A stretch of DNA of 64,000 nucleotides from Slackia piriformis YIT 12062 (lineage in GTDB: Bacteria; Actinomycetota; Coriobacteriia; Coriobacteriales; Eggerthellaceae), in assembly GCF_000296445.1 (NCBI RefSeq), contig NZ_JH815198.1, positions 453,501 through 517,500 on the forward strand, read 5' to 3'. The notes under the pieces are model-generated. The model saw nothing but the letters and a program-made list of their open reading frames with translations, made no database searches and was not told the DNA's origin. A program made the translations under genes and the position numbers. Of this stretch, positions 43,830-52,776 are shown piece after piece (position 1 is the first letter of the stretch; the number at the start of each line of letters is the position of its first letter).

Positions 43830-45452
43830 GTGAAACCGGTTACCCCGCGGGGATTCAGGGACATCATGCCCGAGGAGGCGTTGAAACGCGAACGCATAAC
43901 GCGCGCAGTGAGCGATGTGCTTGCCGTTCACGGATATCTGCCTGTGGAAACGCCTCTTCTCGAAGACCGGCGTTCGCTCGAACGCGCCTCCAGCGTCGAC
44001 GACACTCCGTTTCAGCTCTTTGACGCGGACGGCAGGCTTCTTATGGTGCGAAGCGACTTGACCATGCCAATCGCCCGTCTTGCCGCGACGCGTCTCGAGC
44101 ATGCGGCCGCTCCGTTCAGGCTGCGCTATGCTGCCCCTATCGTGCGCGAGCAGGCTCAGTTCATGGGTCGTTCCAGGCAGTTCACCCAGCTTGGTGCCGA
44201 GCTCATCGGCGATGCCGGGGCTTCTGCCGACATCGAGGTCGTATCTCTCGCCGCCGAAGCCCTCGATGCCGCGGGCGTGTCGAAATGGCGTATTGCCTGC
44301 GGCAGCGTCCGCCCCATGAAAGAACTCCTCGATGCATGCGGCCTTAAGGAGGACGACCGTGCGGCAGTGTTGGGCTGCATACACGGGTCCGACTTCGTCG
44401 ACCTCGATGAACTTGTGCAGACCCTCGAAGTGTCCGAGGACGCTCGCCGCGCCCTTTGCGGGCTTGCCCGCGTATGCGGAGGCGCGGAGGCTATCGAGCA
44501 GGTTCGCGAACTGCTCGCTCCGTGCGGGGTGGACACCTCGTGCGTCGACGAGCTGGAGAAGCTCTTCGCAGCGGCTCGTGCGCTGCGATTCGGGGACCGG
44601 CTCGTGATCGACTTCTCGATCATGAATTCTTTCGATTACTACACGGGCTTGGTGTTTAGCATATATGCCGACGGCGTGTTCTTTCCTCTCGGATCGGGCG
44701 GTCGATACGACGATGCCTTTTCACGCCTGGGGGAGAAAGACATGCCTGCGGCGGGCTTCGCCTTGTCTCTCGAGCAGATTGAAGAGGCGCTCGCGTACGC
44801 CCCCCAGCAGCGCCCTTTGCGCATTGCGGTTCCCAAAGGCTCGCTTTTCAACGACACGGTCGATGCCCTGGGAAAGGCCGGCTTCGATGTAGAGGCCTTG
44901 CGCAATCCGGGTCGCAAGCTGGTCGTTCACGCCGAAGGGGTCGATTACGTGATCGTTCGCCCCACCGACGCCCCCGCGTTCGTCGCTTCAGGCGGCGCCG
45001 ATTGCGGCATATGCGGTCGCGATTCTTTGATCGAGGCGAACCTCGACCTCGTTCAGATGGCCGATTTAGGCTATGGCCGCTGCCGCTTCGTGGTGGCCGA
45101 GCCGCGTACGGCGAAAGGCAAGGCCCAGGCCCGCTATGCCAGCCATGGGAGCATTCGTGTGACGACGAAGTATCCTCGCATCACCCAGGCGTATTATGAC
45201 CGCATAGGACAGCAGGTCGATATCGTCACCCTCCACGGCAATATCGAGCTCGGCCCCATGGTGGGCATGGCCGACCGCATCGTCGACATCACGGCCACGG
45301 GCACGACGCTCAGGGAAAACGATCTCGTTGTTGTCGACGACGTCATCGAATGCAGTGCAAGATTTTTCGCAAGCCCCGTCGGTTTGCGTTGCGACGAAAG
45401 GGTGCGCCAGCTCGCAGACGCGCTGGCCGCTTCGAGAAAGGTATGTTCATGA
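43830..45452 (+). CDS. hisZG: HisZ-HisG fusion, ATP phosphoribosyltransferase
   Basis: 540 residues. Residues ~1-325 are a HisZ regulatory subunit, a HisRS-like fold: PRGFRDIMPEEA, LFDADGRLLMVRSDLTMPIARL, QFTQLGAELIG, DFSIMNSFDYYTGLVFSIYA and GSGGRYDDAF. Residues ~330-535 are short-form HisG: LRIAVPKGSLFNDTVDAL, PTDAPAFVASGGADCGICGRDSL, and the PRPP-binding DITATGTTLRENDL. The two normally separate polypeptides of the short-form enzyme are one chain here. It catalyses the first step of histidine synthesis. GTG start with AGGAGG 10 bp upstream; first gene of the his operon, with a 4-bp overlap into hisD. Confidence 0.92.
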   Translation: MKPVTPRGFRDIMPEEALKRERITRAVSDVLAVHGYLPVETPLLEDRRSLERASSVDDTPFQLFDADGRLLMVRSDLTMPIARLAATRLEHAAAPFRLRYAAPIVREQAQFMGRSRQFTQLGAELIGDAGASADIEVVSLAAEALDAAGVSKWRIACGSVRPMKELLDACGLKEDDRAAVLGCIHGSDFVDLDELVQTLEVSEDARRALCGLARVCGGAEAIEQVRELLAPCGVDTSCVDELEKLFAAARALRFGDRLVIDFSIMNSFDYYTGLVFSIYADGVFFPLGSGGRYDDAFSRLGEKDMPAAGFALSLEQIEEALAYAPQQRPLRIAVPKGSLFNDTVDALGKAGFDVEALRNPGRKLVVHAEGVDYVIVRPTDAPAFVASGGADCGICGRDSLIEANLDLVQMADLGYGRCRFVVAEPRTAKGKAQARYASHGSIRVTTKYPRITQAYYDRIGQQVDIVTLHGNIELGPMVGMADRIVDITATGTTLRENDLVVVDDVIECSARFFASPVGLRCDERVRQLADALAASRKVCS

Positions 45453-46828
45453 ACACGATCGTATTGTCCGAAGGCCAGCGTCTTGCCTCTTCTCAGCTTC
45501 CGCGCCAGGGCGTGCTTCCTGCCTCCATCACGGAATCGGCACAGGCCATCATCGCCGAGGTGCAGGAGCGCGAAGACGACGCGTTGCGCGATTTCTGCCT
45601 GAAATTCGACGGAGTCGTCCCGGAAAGCTTCTCCGTCGACTCTGACACCATGGATAAGGCGCTCGAATGCGTCGACCCCGCATTTCTGGATGCGTTGGAA
45701 AAAGCCGCCGACCAGATTCGCGATTTCCACGAGCGAGAGCTTGCCCAGTCGTGGTTCACCGCTCGCGAAGATGGCACTATCCTCGGCGTGAAGGTGACCC
45801 CCGTTCCTTCGGCAGGCATTTACGTTCCCGGCGGACGGGCGCAGTATCCGTCTACGGTTCTCATGAATGCCGTTCCTGCGAAAGTTGCCGGCGTAAAACG
45901 CATCGTGATGGTCACGCCTCCGCAGAAAGACGGAGGAATCTCCCCCTATACGCTCGCCGCCGCGAAGGTCGCGGGCGTCGATGAGATATACGCGGTCGGA
46001 GGAGCCCAAGCCATCGCCGCCTTGGCGTACGGAACGCAGTCCATTCCCCGCGTCGCCAAGATAACCGGCCCGGGCAATGCCTACGTCGCGGCGGCGAAGC
46101 GTCTTGTCTCCGGAGACGCCGGCATCGATATGGTCGCGGGTCCGAGCGAGGTGTGCGTGCTCGTGGATTCTTCGGCCGACGCAACCGTTGTGGCGGCCGA
46201 TCTGATGGCCCAGGCAGAACATGACCCCTTGGCCGCATGTTACCTGGTGACGTGCGACCCCAACTTTGCGAAAAAGGTCCAGGAGCGCATCGAGGTGCTC
46301 GTCGCCGCGAGCCCGCGTGCCGCCATCACCAAAGAGTCGCTCGATACCCAGGGAGTGGTGGTTGTCGCCTCCGATATGGACGCCGCGATCGATGCGGTCA
46401 ACGTCATCGCCCCCGAGCACCTGGAGCTGCACTGCGAAAACGCCATGGGCCTTCTGGGAAAGATCGAAAACGCGGGCGCCATCTTCGTCGGTCCGTGGAG
46501 CTCGGAGCCGCTCGGGGATTACGTGGCGGGCCCGAACCATACGCTTCCCACGGGCGGCACGGCGCTTTTCTCCAATCCCTTGTCGGTGGAGGATTTCGTC
46601 AAGCGCTCGTCGGTCGTGTGCTATACGCCCGAAGGCCTTTCCTCGGACGGTCCGGCGGCTCAGACGCTTGCACAGGCGGAGGGTCTGTGGGCCCATGCCC
46701 TTTCGGTGGGCCTGCGTCGCAAGCTTATCGAAGAGGGGCTTGACGGCTACGATGGGGCAGACCTCGGCGACATCGGATCGATAGCCTGGCCCGAGAAGCT
46801 TGCCGCCCCTCGTTTTTTGGAGATGTAG
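45449..46828 (+). CDS. hisD: Histidinol dehydrogenase
   Basis: 459 residues: VTPVPSAGIYVPGGRAQYPSTVLM-type region, GVDEIYAVGGAQAIAALAYGT, KITGPGNAYVAAAKR, MVAGPSEV, the zinc ligand region QAEHDP, and NHTLPTGGTA. It oxidises histidinol to histidine in two NAD-dependent steps. ATG overlaps the hisZG stop by 4 bp (ATGA), with GAAAGG upstream. Confidence 0.95.
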   Translation: MNTIVLSEGQRLASSQLPRQGVLPASITESAQAIIAEVQEREDDALRDFCLKFDGVVPESFSVDSDTMDKALECVDPAFLDALEKAADQIRDFHERELAQSWFTAREDGTILGVKVTPVPSAGIYVPGGRAQYPSTVLMNAVPAKVAGVKRIVMVTPPQKDGGISPYTLAAAKVAGVDEIYAVGGAQAIAALAYGTQSIPRVAKITGPGNAYVAAAKRLVSGDAGIDMVAGPSEVCVLVDSSADATVVAADLMAQAEHDPLAACYLVTCDPNFAKKVQERIEVLVAASPRAAITKESLDTQGVVVVASDMDAAIDAVNVIAPEHLELHCENAMGLLGKIENAGAIFVGPWSSEPLGDYVAGPNHTLPTGGTALFSNPLSVEDFVKRSSVVCYTPEGLSSDGPAAQTLAQAEGLWAHALSVGLRRKLIEEGLDGYDGADLGDIGSIAWPEKLAAPRFLEM

Positions 46829-46834
46829 AGAACC

Positions 46835-47917
46835 ATGCCAGCACAGAATGCAATGCGTATGCGCGACGACCTCGTCGACCTCGAGCCTTACGATCCCGGC
46901 GCCTGCGTTCAGGAAGTCATCCTTTCTGCGAACGAAAACCCTTTCGGCGTTCCTCGCGCATTGCGCGAAGCCATGAACGAAGCGGTGGCGCAATCGGCGT
47001 TCAATCGCTATCCGGACCCTCTGGCGGATGCCCTGCGCGAGGATATCGCTTCTTGGCATGGCGTTTCGCGCGATTGCGTGATCGTGGGCAACGGCGGAGA
47101 CGAGATCATCTTTGACCTGCTGCTTGCTTTCGGCGGCTCGCAGCGCACCTTGATCGACTGTCCTCCCACGTTTAGCATCTACGCGCTGTATGCGAAGCTC
47201 ACGGGAACGAACGTCGTGACCATCGTGCGCGACGAGACGGATTTCTCCATTGATTGCGAATCGGTCGAGAAGGCGGCGGCGCAAGCCGACTTGATTATGC
47301 TCACGTCGCCCAACAATCCCACGGGCAATCTCGTCGACCCGGCATGGGTTCAGAAGCTGGCCGCTTCCACAGACGCCCTTGTCATCGTTGACGAGGCATA
47401 TGTCGAATTCGCGAAAGAAGGCTCGACGTGTCTGCCTCTGGTTTCGTCCTGCGGCAACGTCGCCGTGCTACGCACGTTTTCCAAGGCGTTCGCCTTGGCG
47501 GGAGCGCGTTGCGGATATCTGATAGGACCGGCCGATGTCGTCCGGGGAATCGCCGCTGTGCGCCAGCCCTATTCGGTCAATGTGCTAAGCCAGGCCGTCG
47601 CACGCGTTGCGGTGCAGGGTCGGGCTGCCTATCAGCTCGACATCGAGGAGATTCGCCGCGAGCGTGCGCGTCTTATCGATCGACTCTCTGAGATAGACGG
47701 CATCGAGGTGTGGCCGAGCGAGGGCAACTTCGTTCTCGTCCGCATGCCGAATGCCTCTGAAGTTTATGAACGGCTGCGCGACAGGTTCTCTATCCTGGTG
47801 AGAAACTTCTCGCGCTCGGCGGGATTGAAGGATTGCCTGCGCATCACGGTGGGAACGCCGGGGGAGAACCAGCGCGTCGTATCGGCGCTCGATATGCTTC
47901 GAAAGGAAATGAAATGA
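46835..47917 (+). CDS. hisC: Histidinol-phosphate aminotransferase
   Basis: A 360-residue fold-type I PLP enzyme: LSANENPFGVP, GNGGDEII, SPNNPTGN, VDEAYVEF, and the PLP lysine in RTFSKAFALAGARCGY. It converts imidazole acetol phosphate to histidinol phosphate. It starts 6 bp after hisD and overlaps hisB by 4 bp. Confidence 0.95.
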   Translation: MPAQNAMRMRDDLVDLEPYDPGACVQEVILSANENPFGVPRALREAMNEAVAQSAFNRYPDPLADALREDIASWHGVSRDCVIVGNGGDEIIFDLLLAFGGSQRTLIDCPPTFSIYALYAKLTGTNVVTIVRDETDFSIDCESVEKAAAQADLIMLTSPNNPTGNLVDPAWVQKLAASTDALVIVDEAYVEFAKEGSTCLPLVSSCGNVAVLRTFSKAFALAGARCGYLIGPADVVRGIAAVRQPYSVNVLSQAVARVAVQGRAAYQLDIEEIRRERARLIDRLSEIDGIEVWPSEGNFVLVRMPNASEVYERLRDRFSILVRNFSRSAGLKDCLRITVGTPGENQRVVSALDMLRKEMK

Positions 47918-48498
47918 GGGAGTCGACAATCGCACGCCGAACTCTTGAGACAGACATCGAGGTGGCGCTGAACCTCGACGGGGCGGGAACGGCCGATGTA
48001 TCGACCGGTGTCGGATTTTTCGACCATATGCTCACCGCGTTCGCCCGTCACGGATGCTTCGATCTTTCCGCGCGCGTGAAGGGCGATTACGAGGTAGACG
48101 ACCACCATACGGTCGAAGATACGGGCATCGTGCTCGGAGCGGCGTTTCGCGAGGCGCTTGCGGACAAGAAGGGAATCCGTCGTTTCGGGGATGCGTTCGT
48201 CCCCATGGATGAGACGCTCGTCATGGCGGCCGTCGATATTTCGGGCAGGGGCCAGGCGTTTTACGAGGTTGATCCGAAGGTGGAGCGAATAGGGTCTTTC
48301 GACACTCAGCTTGCCAAGGAGTTCTTTCTCGCTTTCGCGCGTGAGGCGGGAATTACGCTTCATGTGCGGTTGGTGTGCGGGGAAAACGGTCATCACATCG
48401 TCGAGGCGGCGTTTAAAGCATGCGCCCGCGCCTTAAGGGAAGCGGTCGAGCCCGATTCGCGCGTGACCGGCGTTCCGTCCACGAAAGGATCATTGTAG
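47914..48498 (+). CDS. hisB: Imidazoleglycerol-phosphate dehydratase
   Basis: 194 residues, the monofunctional dehydratase without the N-terminal phosphatase of enteric HisB. The manganese-binding repeats are FFDHMLTAFARHG, DDHHTVEDTGI and GENGHHIVEAAFKA. A separate histidinol phosphatase is therefore needed; the PHP gene at the operon's far end fits. ATG overlaps hisC by 4 bp with AAAGGAA upstream. Confidence 0.95.
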   Translation: MRESTIARRTLETDIEVALNLDGAGTADVSTGVGFFDHMLTAFARHGCFDLSARVKGDYEVDDHHTVEDTGIVLGAAFREALADKKGIRRFGDAFVPMDETLVMAAVDISGRGQAFYEVDPKVERIGSFDTQLAKEFFLAFAREAGITLHVRLVCGENGHHIVEAAFKACARALREAVEPDSRVTGVPSTKGSL

Positions 48499-48507
48499 GA
48501 GGCGTCC

Positions 48508-49188
48508 ATGGCGAGAATCGTCGTAGTCGATTATCACAAGGGCAATTTGATGTCGGTCGAGCGCGGTTTGAGCGCGGCGGGGGCGGACGCGTTCGTCTCG
48601 GACGATCCTGTTTCCATCCGCGAAGCCGACGCCGTCGTGCTGCCGGGCGTCGGCAGCTTCGCCGATGCCATGGCGTACATGCGCGAAAGCGGGCAGGCCG
48701 AAGCCGTTGTTGAATCGGTGCGTGCCGGGCGCCCTTTTCTGGGCATCTGCCTTGGCATGCAGCTGCTATTCGACCGCGGACAAGAGGGCGCTTCGTGCGG
48801 CGAATGGGTCGAAGGGCTTAAAATCTTGCGCGGGTCGTGCGTGAGATTGCCGTCGTGCGGTCTCAAGGTACCGCATGTGGGCTGGGATGACGTTTCCATC
48901 ACGGATCGGGGCGAGAGGCTTTTCGAGGGCGTTTCGAGCGGATCGCATTTTTACTTCACCCATTCCTACATCGTCGATGCCGACGATGACGAAGTCGTGG
49001 CGTGCTGGACCGACTATGGCGTGCGGTTTGCGTCGGCGGTCGCAAGCGGTCTGGTCTTCGGCTGCCAGTTCCATCCCGAGAAATCCTCGGGGAAAGGCCG
49101 GGAGGTCTTGCGCAATTTCGTGCATATCGTGCAGGACTGCGAACAATCCCGCCATCTCGAAGAGCGCAAAGGAGAGGGTCTGTCGTGA
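48508..49188 (+). CDS. hisH: Imidazole glycerol phosphate synthase, glutaminase subunit
   Basis: A 226-residue class I glutamine amidotransferase: LPGVGSFADAM, nucleophile Cys81 in FLGICLGMQ, and CQFHPEKS with the catalytic histidine and glutamate. It supplies ammonia to HisF. AGGAGG lies 7 bp before the ATG. Its stop overlaps the hisA GTG. Confidence 0.95.
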   Translation: MARIVVVDYHKGNLMSVERGLSAAGADAFVSDDPVSIREADAVVLPGVGSFADAMAYMRESGQAEAVVESVRAGRPFLGICLGMQLLFDRGQEGASCGEWVEGLKILRGSCVRLPSCGLKVPHVGWDDVSITDRGERLFEGVSSGSHFYFTHSYIVDADDDEVVACWTDYGVRFASAVASGLVFGCQFHPEKSSGKGREVLRNFVHIVQDCEQSRHLEERKGEGLS

Positions 49189-49922
49189 TCGTTTTTCCCG
49201 CAATCGACCTTATCGCAGGCAAAGTCGTTCGGCTCGAAAAGGGCGACCGCAAGCATGCGAAGGTGTATTCCGAAGACCCCGTTGCCGTGGCCTGTTCGTT
49301 TCTCGACCAGGGTGCGCGCTGGGTGCACGTTGTCGATCTTTCCGCCGCTTTCGAAGAAGGGGCCGACGAGCTTGAGGCGAACAGAAAGGCCGTTGAGAAG
49401 CTCTGCTCCATCGAGGGGCTTTCGATCGATGTGGGCGGCGGCGTGCGTTCTCTCGACCGTATCGACGAATTGGCTGAGGCGGGGGCTTCTCGCATTGCGC
49501 TTGGCACGGCGGTCGTGCGCGACCCGTCGTTCGCCGAAGCGGCGGCGGTTCGTTATGGCGAGCTGCTTGTCGCAGACGTCGCGGCGAGAGACGGTATGGT
49601 GAAAGTGAATGGATGGCGCGAGGGCGCGGGCGTTTCGGCCGATGACCTCGTCGCCCGCTTGGCGGATTTCGGCTTTCGACACCTGGTATTCACCGACATC
49701 GCCCGCGACGGCATGCAGACGGGCATCGACGACCAGGCGTATCGCCACATTGCGAACGTCGCGGGCTTTCCCGTCGTCGCATCGGGCGGTATAGCCTCCC
49801 TTCGCGATATCGAGAAGCTTGCCCGCCTGGAAGACGGGGTCGTGGAAGGATGCATTACGGGGCGCGCCCTTTACGAGGGCAGCTTTACGCTTTCGCAGGC
49901 TCTTGCGGCCGCTCGCGGTTAG
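49185..49922 (+). CDS. hisA: ProFAR isomerase
   Basis: A 245-residue TIM barrel: [18 protein letters not shown] with the first catalytic aspartate, [28 protein letters not shown] with the second, and [12 protein letters not shown] start within the hisH stop (GTGA), with GGAGAGGG upstream; a longer frame exists but its extra N-terminus is not HisA-like. As PriA in other actinobacteria also serves tryptophan synthesis, dual activity is possible but not tested here. Confidence 0.93.
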   Translation: MIVFPAIDLIAGKVVRLEKGDRKHAKVYSEDPVAVACSFLDQGARWVHVVDLSAAFEEGADELEANRKAVEKLCSIEGLSIDVGGGVRSLDRIDELAEAGASRIALGTAVVRDPSFAEAAAVRYGELLVADVAARDGMVKVNGWREGAGVSADDLVARLADFGFRHLVFTDIARDGMQTGIDDQAYRHIANVAGFPVVASGGIASLRDIEKLARLEDGVVEGCITGRALYEGSFTLSQALAAARG

Positions 49923-49935
49923 GAGGGATGCTCTC

Positions 49936-50718
49936 ATGCTGACAAAGCGTGTCATACCGTGTCTTGACGCGAAGGACGGGCGCGTCGTCAAAGGCGTGAA
50001 CTTCGTTGGCTTGCGCGATGCAGGCAATCCTGTCGAATTGGCCCGTTTCTACGATGCCGAGGGCGCGGACGAGGTGGTTTTTCTCGACATAACCGCCACG
50101 AGCGATAAAAGGGAGACCACGATCGAAATGGCGTCGGAAGCTGCACGACAGCTTTCTATTCCTTATGCGGTCGGCGGCGGTTTTCGCGATGTGGCGGGCA
50201 TGCGCACCATGGTGGCTGCAGGGGCCGACAAGGTTTCGCTCAACTCTGCGGCGGTGGCAGACCCTTCTTTGATCGAGGCTGCCGCGGCGGCGTTCGGCAG
50301 CCAGGCGGTCGTGTGCGCGATCGATGCGAAGCGCGTGGGCGTTCCGGGCGCTCCAGGGGCCGACCGCTGGGAGGTGTTCGTTGCCGGAGGAAGAAAGGCC
50401 ACGGGTATCGATGCCGTGTGGTGGGCGCAGGAGTGCGCGCGGCGGGGCGCAGGCGAGATTCTTCTTACATCCATGGACAGAGACGGCACGAAAGACGGGT
50501 TCGATATCGCGCTGACGCGCGCCGTGTCCCGTGCGGTCCCCATCCCGGTCATCGCGTCGGGGGGCGTGGGGTCTTTAGAACATTTTGCCGAAGGCATCAT
50601 CGACGGCGAGGCCGATGCCGTGCTTGCTGCGAGCGTGTTTCACTTCGGAACGTATACGGTCAAGCAGGTGAAGGAGTACATGGCGGCGCAGGGGATTCCC
50701 GTTCGTCTCGACTTCTGA
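49936..50718 (+). CDS. hisF: Imidazole glycerol phosphate synthase, cyclase subunit
   Basis: 260 residues: [19 protein letters not shown] with the catalytic aspartate, [45 protein letters not shown] with the second aspartate, and IASGGVGS. It cyclises PRFAR with ammonia from HisH. AGGAGG lies 9 bp upstream of the ATG. Confidence 0.95.
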   Translation: MLTKRVIPCLDAKDGRVVKGVNFVGLRDAGNPVELARFYDAEGADEVVFLDITATSDKRETTIEMASEAARQLSIPYAVGGGFRDVAGMRTMVAAGADKVSLNSAAVADPSLIEAAAAAFGSQAVVCAIDAKRVGVPGAPGADRWEVFVAGGRKATGIDAVWWAQECARRGAGEILLTSMDRDGTKDGFDIALTRAVSRAVPIPVIASGGVGSLEHFAEGIIDGEADAVLAASVFHFGTYTVKQVKEYMAAQGIPVRLDF

Positions 50719-50763
50719 TGCGTACGCATTCGCCTTGGCGGCTTGAGTGAAAGGCAGGGCCAT

Positions 50764-51090
50764 ATGAAGCTTGAAGAGGCTGCATTGAAATATAACGAAC
50801 AAGGGCTGATTCCCGCCATCGTCCAACAGCACGATACAAAAGAAGTGCTCATGATGGCCTGGATGAACGAGGAGTCCCTTCGTCTGACGCTTCAGACGTC
50901 TACGACCTGGTTTTGGTCGCGGTCGCGCCAGGAGCTCTGGAACAAGGGGGCTACGAGCGGAAACATCCAGCATGTGGTTGCCCTCTACGCCGATTGCGAT
51001 TCCGACACGCTTCTGGTTGAAGTGGATGCCGAAGGGCCCGCATGCCATACGGGCAGCAAGACGTGCTTTTTCAAGAAGATAGAGAGGTAA
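50764..51090 (+). CDS. hisI: Phosphoribosyl-AMP cyclohydrolase
   Basis: A 108-residue stand-alone His[43 protein letters not shown], the metal site [10 protein letters not shown] and [13 protein letters not shown] with zinc-binding cysteines. AGGCAGGG precedes the ATG. It is separate from hisE, as in many actinobacteria. Confidence 0.94.
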   Translation: MKLEEAALKYNEQGLIPAIVQQHDTKEVLMMAWMNEESLRLTLQTSTTWFWSRSRQELWNKGATSGNIQHVVALYADCDSDTLLVEVDAEGPACHTGSKTCFFKKIER

Positions 51091-51092
51091 TC

Positions 51093-51410
51093 ATGGGCGA
51101 GCGCACAGCGAACGTGCAACCTGGGAATATCGGAGAGACCATATGCGGCCTCGCCGAGGTCATCGGCTCTCGCCGCGACGCCGATCCCGAGAAAAGCTAT
51201 ACGGCGCTTCTTCTGCAGAGCGGAGAAGACAAGGTTTTGAAAAAGGTGGTCGAGGAGGCCGTGGAAGTTGCGCTTGCATGCAAGGACCGCGATCACGACC
51301 ACATTCGCTACGAGGCCGCCGATTTGATATACCACCTGCTGGTGGCTCTTGAGTATCACGGCGTTGGAATCGACGAGCTTGCGGGGGAGCTCGACGCCCG
51401 GCGCAAGTAG
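51093..51410 (+). CDS. hisE: Phosphoribosyl-ATP pyrophosphatase
   Basis: A 105-residue MazG-like all-alpha hydrolase: PEKSYTALLL, KVVEEAVEVALACK with the metal-binding glutamates and YEAADLIYHLLVALEYHGV. It hydrolyses PR-ATP to PR-AMP. AGAGAGG lies before the ATG, 2 bp after hisI. It is the last gene of the operon. Confidence 0.94.
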   Translation: MGERTANVQPGNIGETICGLAEVIGSRRDADPEKSYTALLLQSGEDKVLKKVVEEAVEVALACKDRDHDHIRYEAADLIYHLLVALEYHGVGIDELAGELDARRK

Positions 51411-51483
51411 GCGCCGTTTTCCCGAAGATTTCGGAACTGCTCGGTGTATGGGGGAGTCAACAGGTTCTATCCATCTGACGGGC

Positions 51484-51575
51484 GCGCGGCGTCATTCCTC
51501 TAAAGCTTTGCGGCGTCGCGCGGCGTTATGTCTCCCGGCTTTCTACAAGGCCACGCGGCGCCATTCCCCCGAAGA
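51484..51575. repeat. Three degenerate ~34-bp tandem repeats downstream of hisE
   Basis: GCGGCGT at 51486 and 51520 and GCGGCGC at 51555 recur at 34-35 bp. Copies 1 and 3 share a 20-bp stretch (GCGGCG-CATTCC-C--AAG) differing only by four transitions. The third copy encodes the C-terminal SSGEWRRVAL of the convergent phosphatase. Confidence 0.45.
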
Positions 51576-52337
51576 GGTGGGGACGTCGATGCTTGCATAT
51601 CCTGCGCGTCGTGCGCATGCGTAAGCTTCGTTGATTCCGTAGCCGATGTCTTTGCTGGAATGCGCGTCGGATCCGACGGTCAGGGGAACCCCTGCGGTGC
51701 GGAATCGCTTGAGGAGCTCGAAGGCGGGGTAGAAGTCTCGGACGCTTTTGCGCAGTCCCGCCGTGGAGAGCTCGATGCGGACGTGGGACTCATGCGCCGC
51801 TTCGGCCATATCGTCCCAAAGCGGACCTAGGTCCAAAGAGGGGGCGTACCCTTCGTTTTCGAAAAGGCGTGGCAGGTCGGGATGTGCCATGCTGTCAAAG
51901 CCTACGGGGCAAAAGCATGCGCGGCACCAGGCCTGGGCGTATCGACGCCATACTTCGTCGGCTCCTTCGGCGTCCCAGATGCGCATATCTTCCGACCAAT
52001 CTATGGCGAACTCGCCTAGATAATGCACCGAGCCCAGAAGAAACGTTGCCCCCGCCTTGAACAGAGGAATGTCTCGTTCGCACCCTTCGTACCAATCCGC
52101 TTCCCACCCGAACACGATATCGATGTTCGGGTGGGAAAGGCGTGCTTGTTCGATGCGGCTGCCAAGCTCCGCGATGCGCGATTCGTCGACGGCACAATCC
52201 ATGAAGGCGGGATGGGCGAAGTGATCCGTGCAGGCTATGGTCGTCAGGCCTCGTGCTTCGGCGGCGGCGATGTTTTCGTCCAGCGTGCTTCCGCCGTCCG
52301 AATAGATGGTGTGGGTGTGACAATCCACGAGCTCCAT
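51543..52337 (-). CDS. hisK: Histidinol phosphatase, PHP family
   Basis: 264 residues. It starts MELVDCHTHTIYSDGG (metal-binding HTH), has TDHFAHPAF, FGWEADWY, SVHYLG, GFDSMAHPDLP and a final metal site VTVGSDAHSS-like (TVGSDAHSSKDIGYG). This is the PHP-type HisK/HisJ histidinol phosphatase, which the operon lacks because hisB is monofunctional. It converges on hisE. AGGAGG lies 5 bp before the ATG. Other PHP phosphoesterases look similar, so the call leans on context. The last ~10 residues come from a tandem repeat. Confidence 0.82.
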   Translation of the reverse strand: MELVDCHTHTIYSDGGSTLDENIAAAEARGLTTIACTDHFAHPAFMDCAVDESRIAELGSRIEQARLSHPNIDIVFGWEADWYEGCERDIPLFKAGATFLLGSVHYLGEFAIDWSEDMRIWDAEGADEVWRRYAQAWCRACFCPVGFDSMAHPDLPRLFENEGYAPSLDLGPLWDDMAEAAHESHVRIELSTAGLRKSVRDFYPAFELLKRFRTAGVPLTVGSDAHSSKDIGYGINEAYACARRAGYASIDVPTSSGEWRRVAL

Positions 52338-52583
52338 GGTTCCTCCTGGTTTATGGCAATGGCGTGCGGTGCTGCTGTCAGGATACGCGCTTTGGCGTTT
52401 CTCGGCTGCGTTTTTCATCTTCGGTTCGTTATTGCGGCGTATAATGACGGCCGATGCATGCGTCGAACGCGGGTTTTACCGGTTTGCCGTCAAAGTGTTC
52501 GTTTGGGCTTGCGCATCGGTCTTCGTTGGCGAGCCAGGAGCCAATGAGCCGATGGTCCATTGCGGAGAAATCTAAAAAATGCA
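52338..52583. other. Non-coding stretch between hisK and the infC promoter
   Basis: I see no supported gene or strong hairpin in these 246 bp. Short open frames on both strands lack ribosome binding sites and recognisable content. Confidence 0.4.
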
Positions 52584-52611
52584 TTGCCATTCGCGGCATG
52601 TGTGGTATTAT
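52584..52611 (+). promoter_or_regulatory. Promoter of infC-rpmI-rplT
   Basis: TTGCCA (52584-52589), 16 bp, TATTAT (52606-52611) preceded by TGG (extended -10). Start near 52618, giving a ~160-nt leader. Confidence 0.7.
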
Positions 52612-52629
52612 ATGCAAGCTGTTTCAAGT

Positions 52630-52756
52630 GAGGGCAGGTGCCCTCCGCCTATTTCGGCGCAAGCTGATGGGTTTTCTGAATAAAAGAATTCTGCATTCGG
52701 AAGCCCTGTCGCATGCGCGCAGGGTTTTTTGTTGCAGCAATACTCGCGAAAGCGAG
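52630..52756 (+). promoter_or_regulatory. infC leader with attenuator-like terminator
   Basis: In order: GAGGGC-AGGT-GCCCTC (52630-52645); CGCC/GGCG (52646-52659); then CCCTG (52704-52708) pairing with CAGGG (52720-52724) plus inner CGC/GCG, followed by six T (52725-52730), a complete intrinsic terminator 47 bp before the gene; and CTCGC-GAAA-GCGAG (52743-52756), a GNRA-loop hairpin 6 bp before the Shine-Dalgarno. This arrangement fits leader attenuation of infC-L35-L20 as known in Bacillus, where L20 or similar signals act; the ligand here is unknown. Confidence 0.65.
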
Positions 52757-52776
52757 AGATAGAGGAGGTGAGCGCG

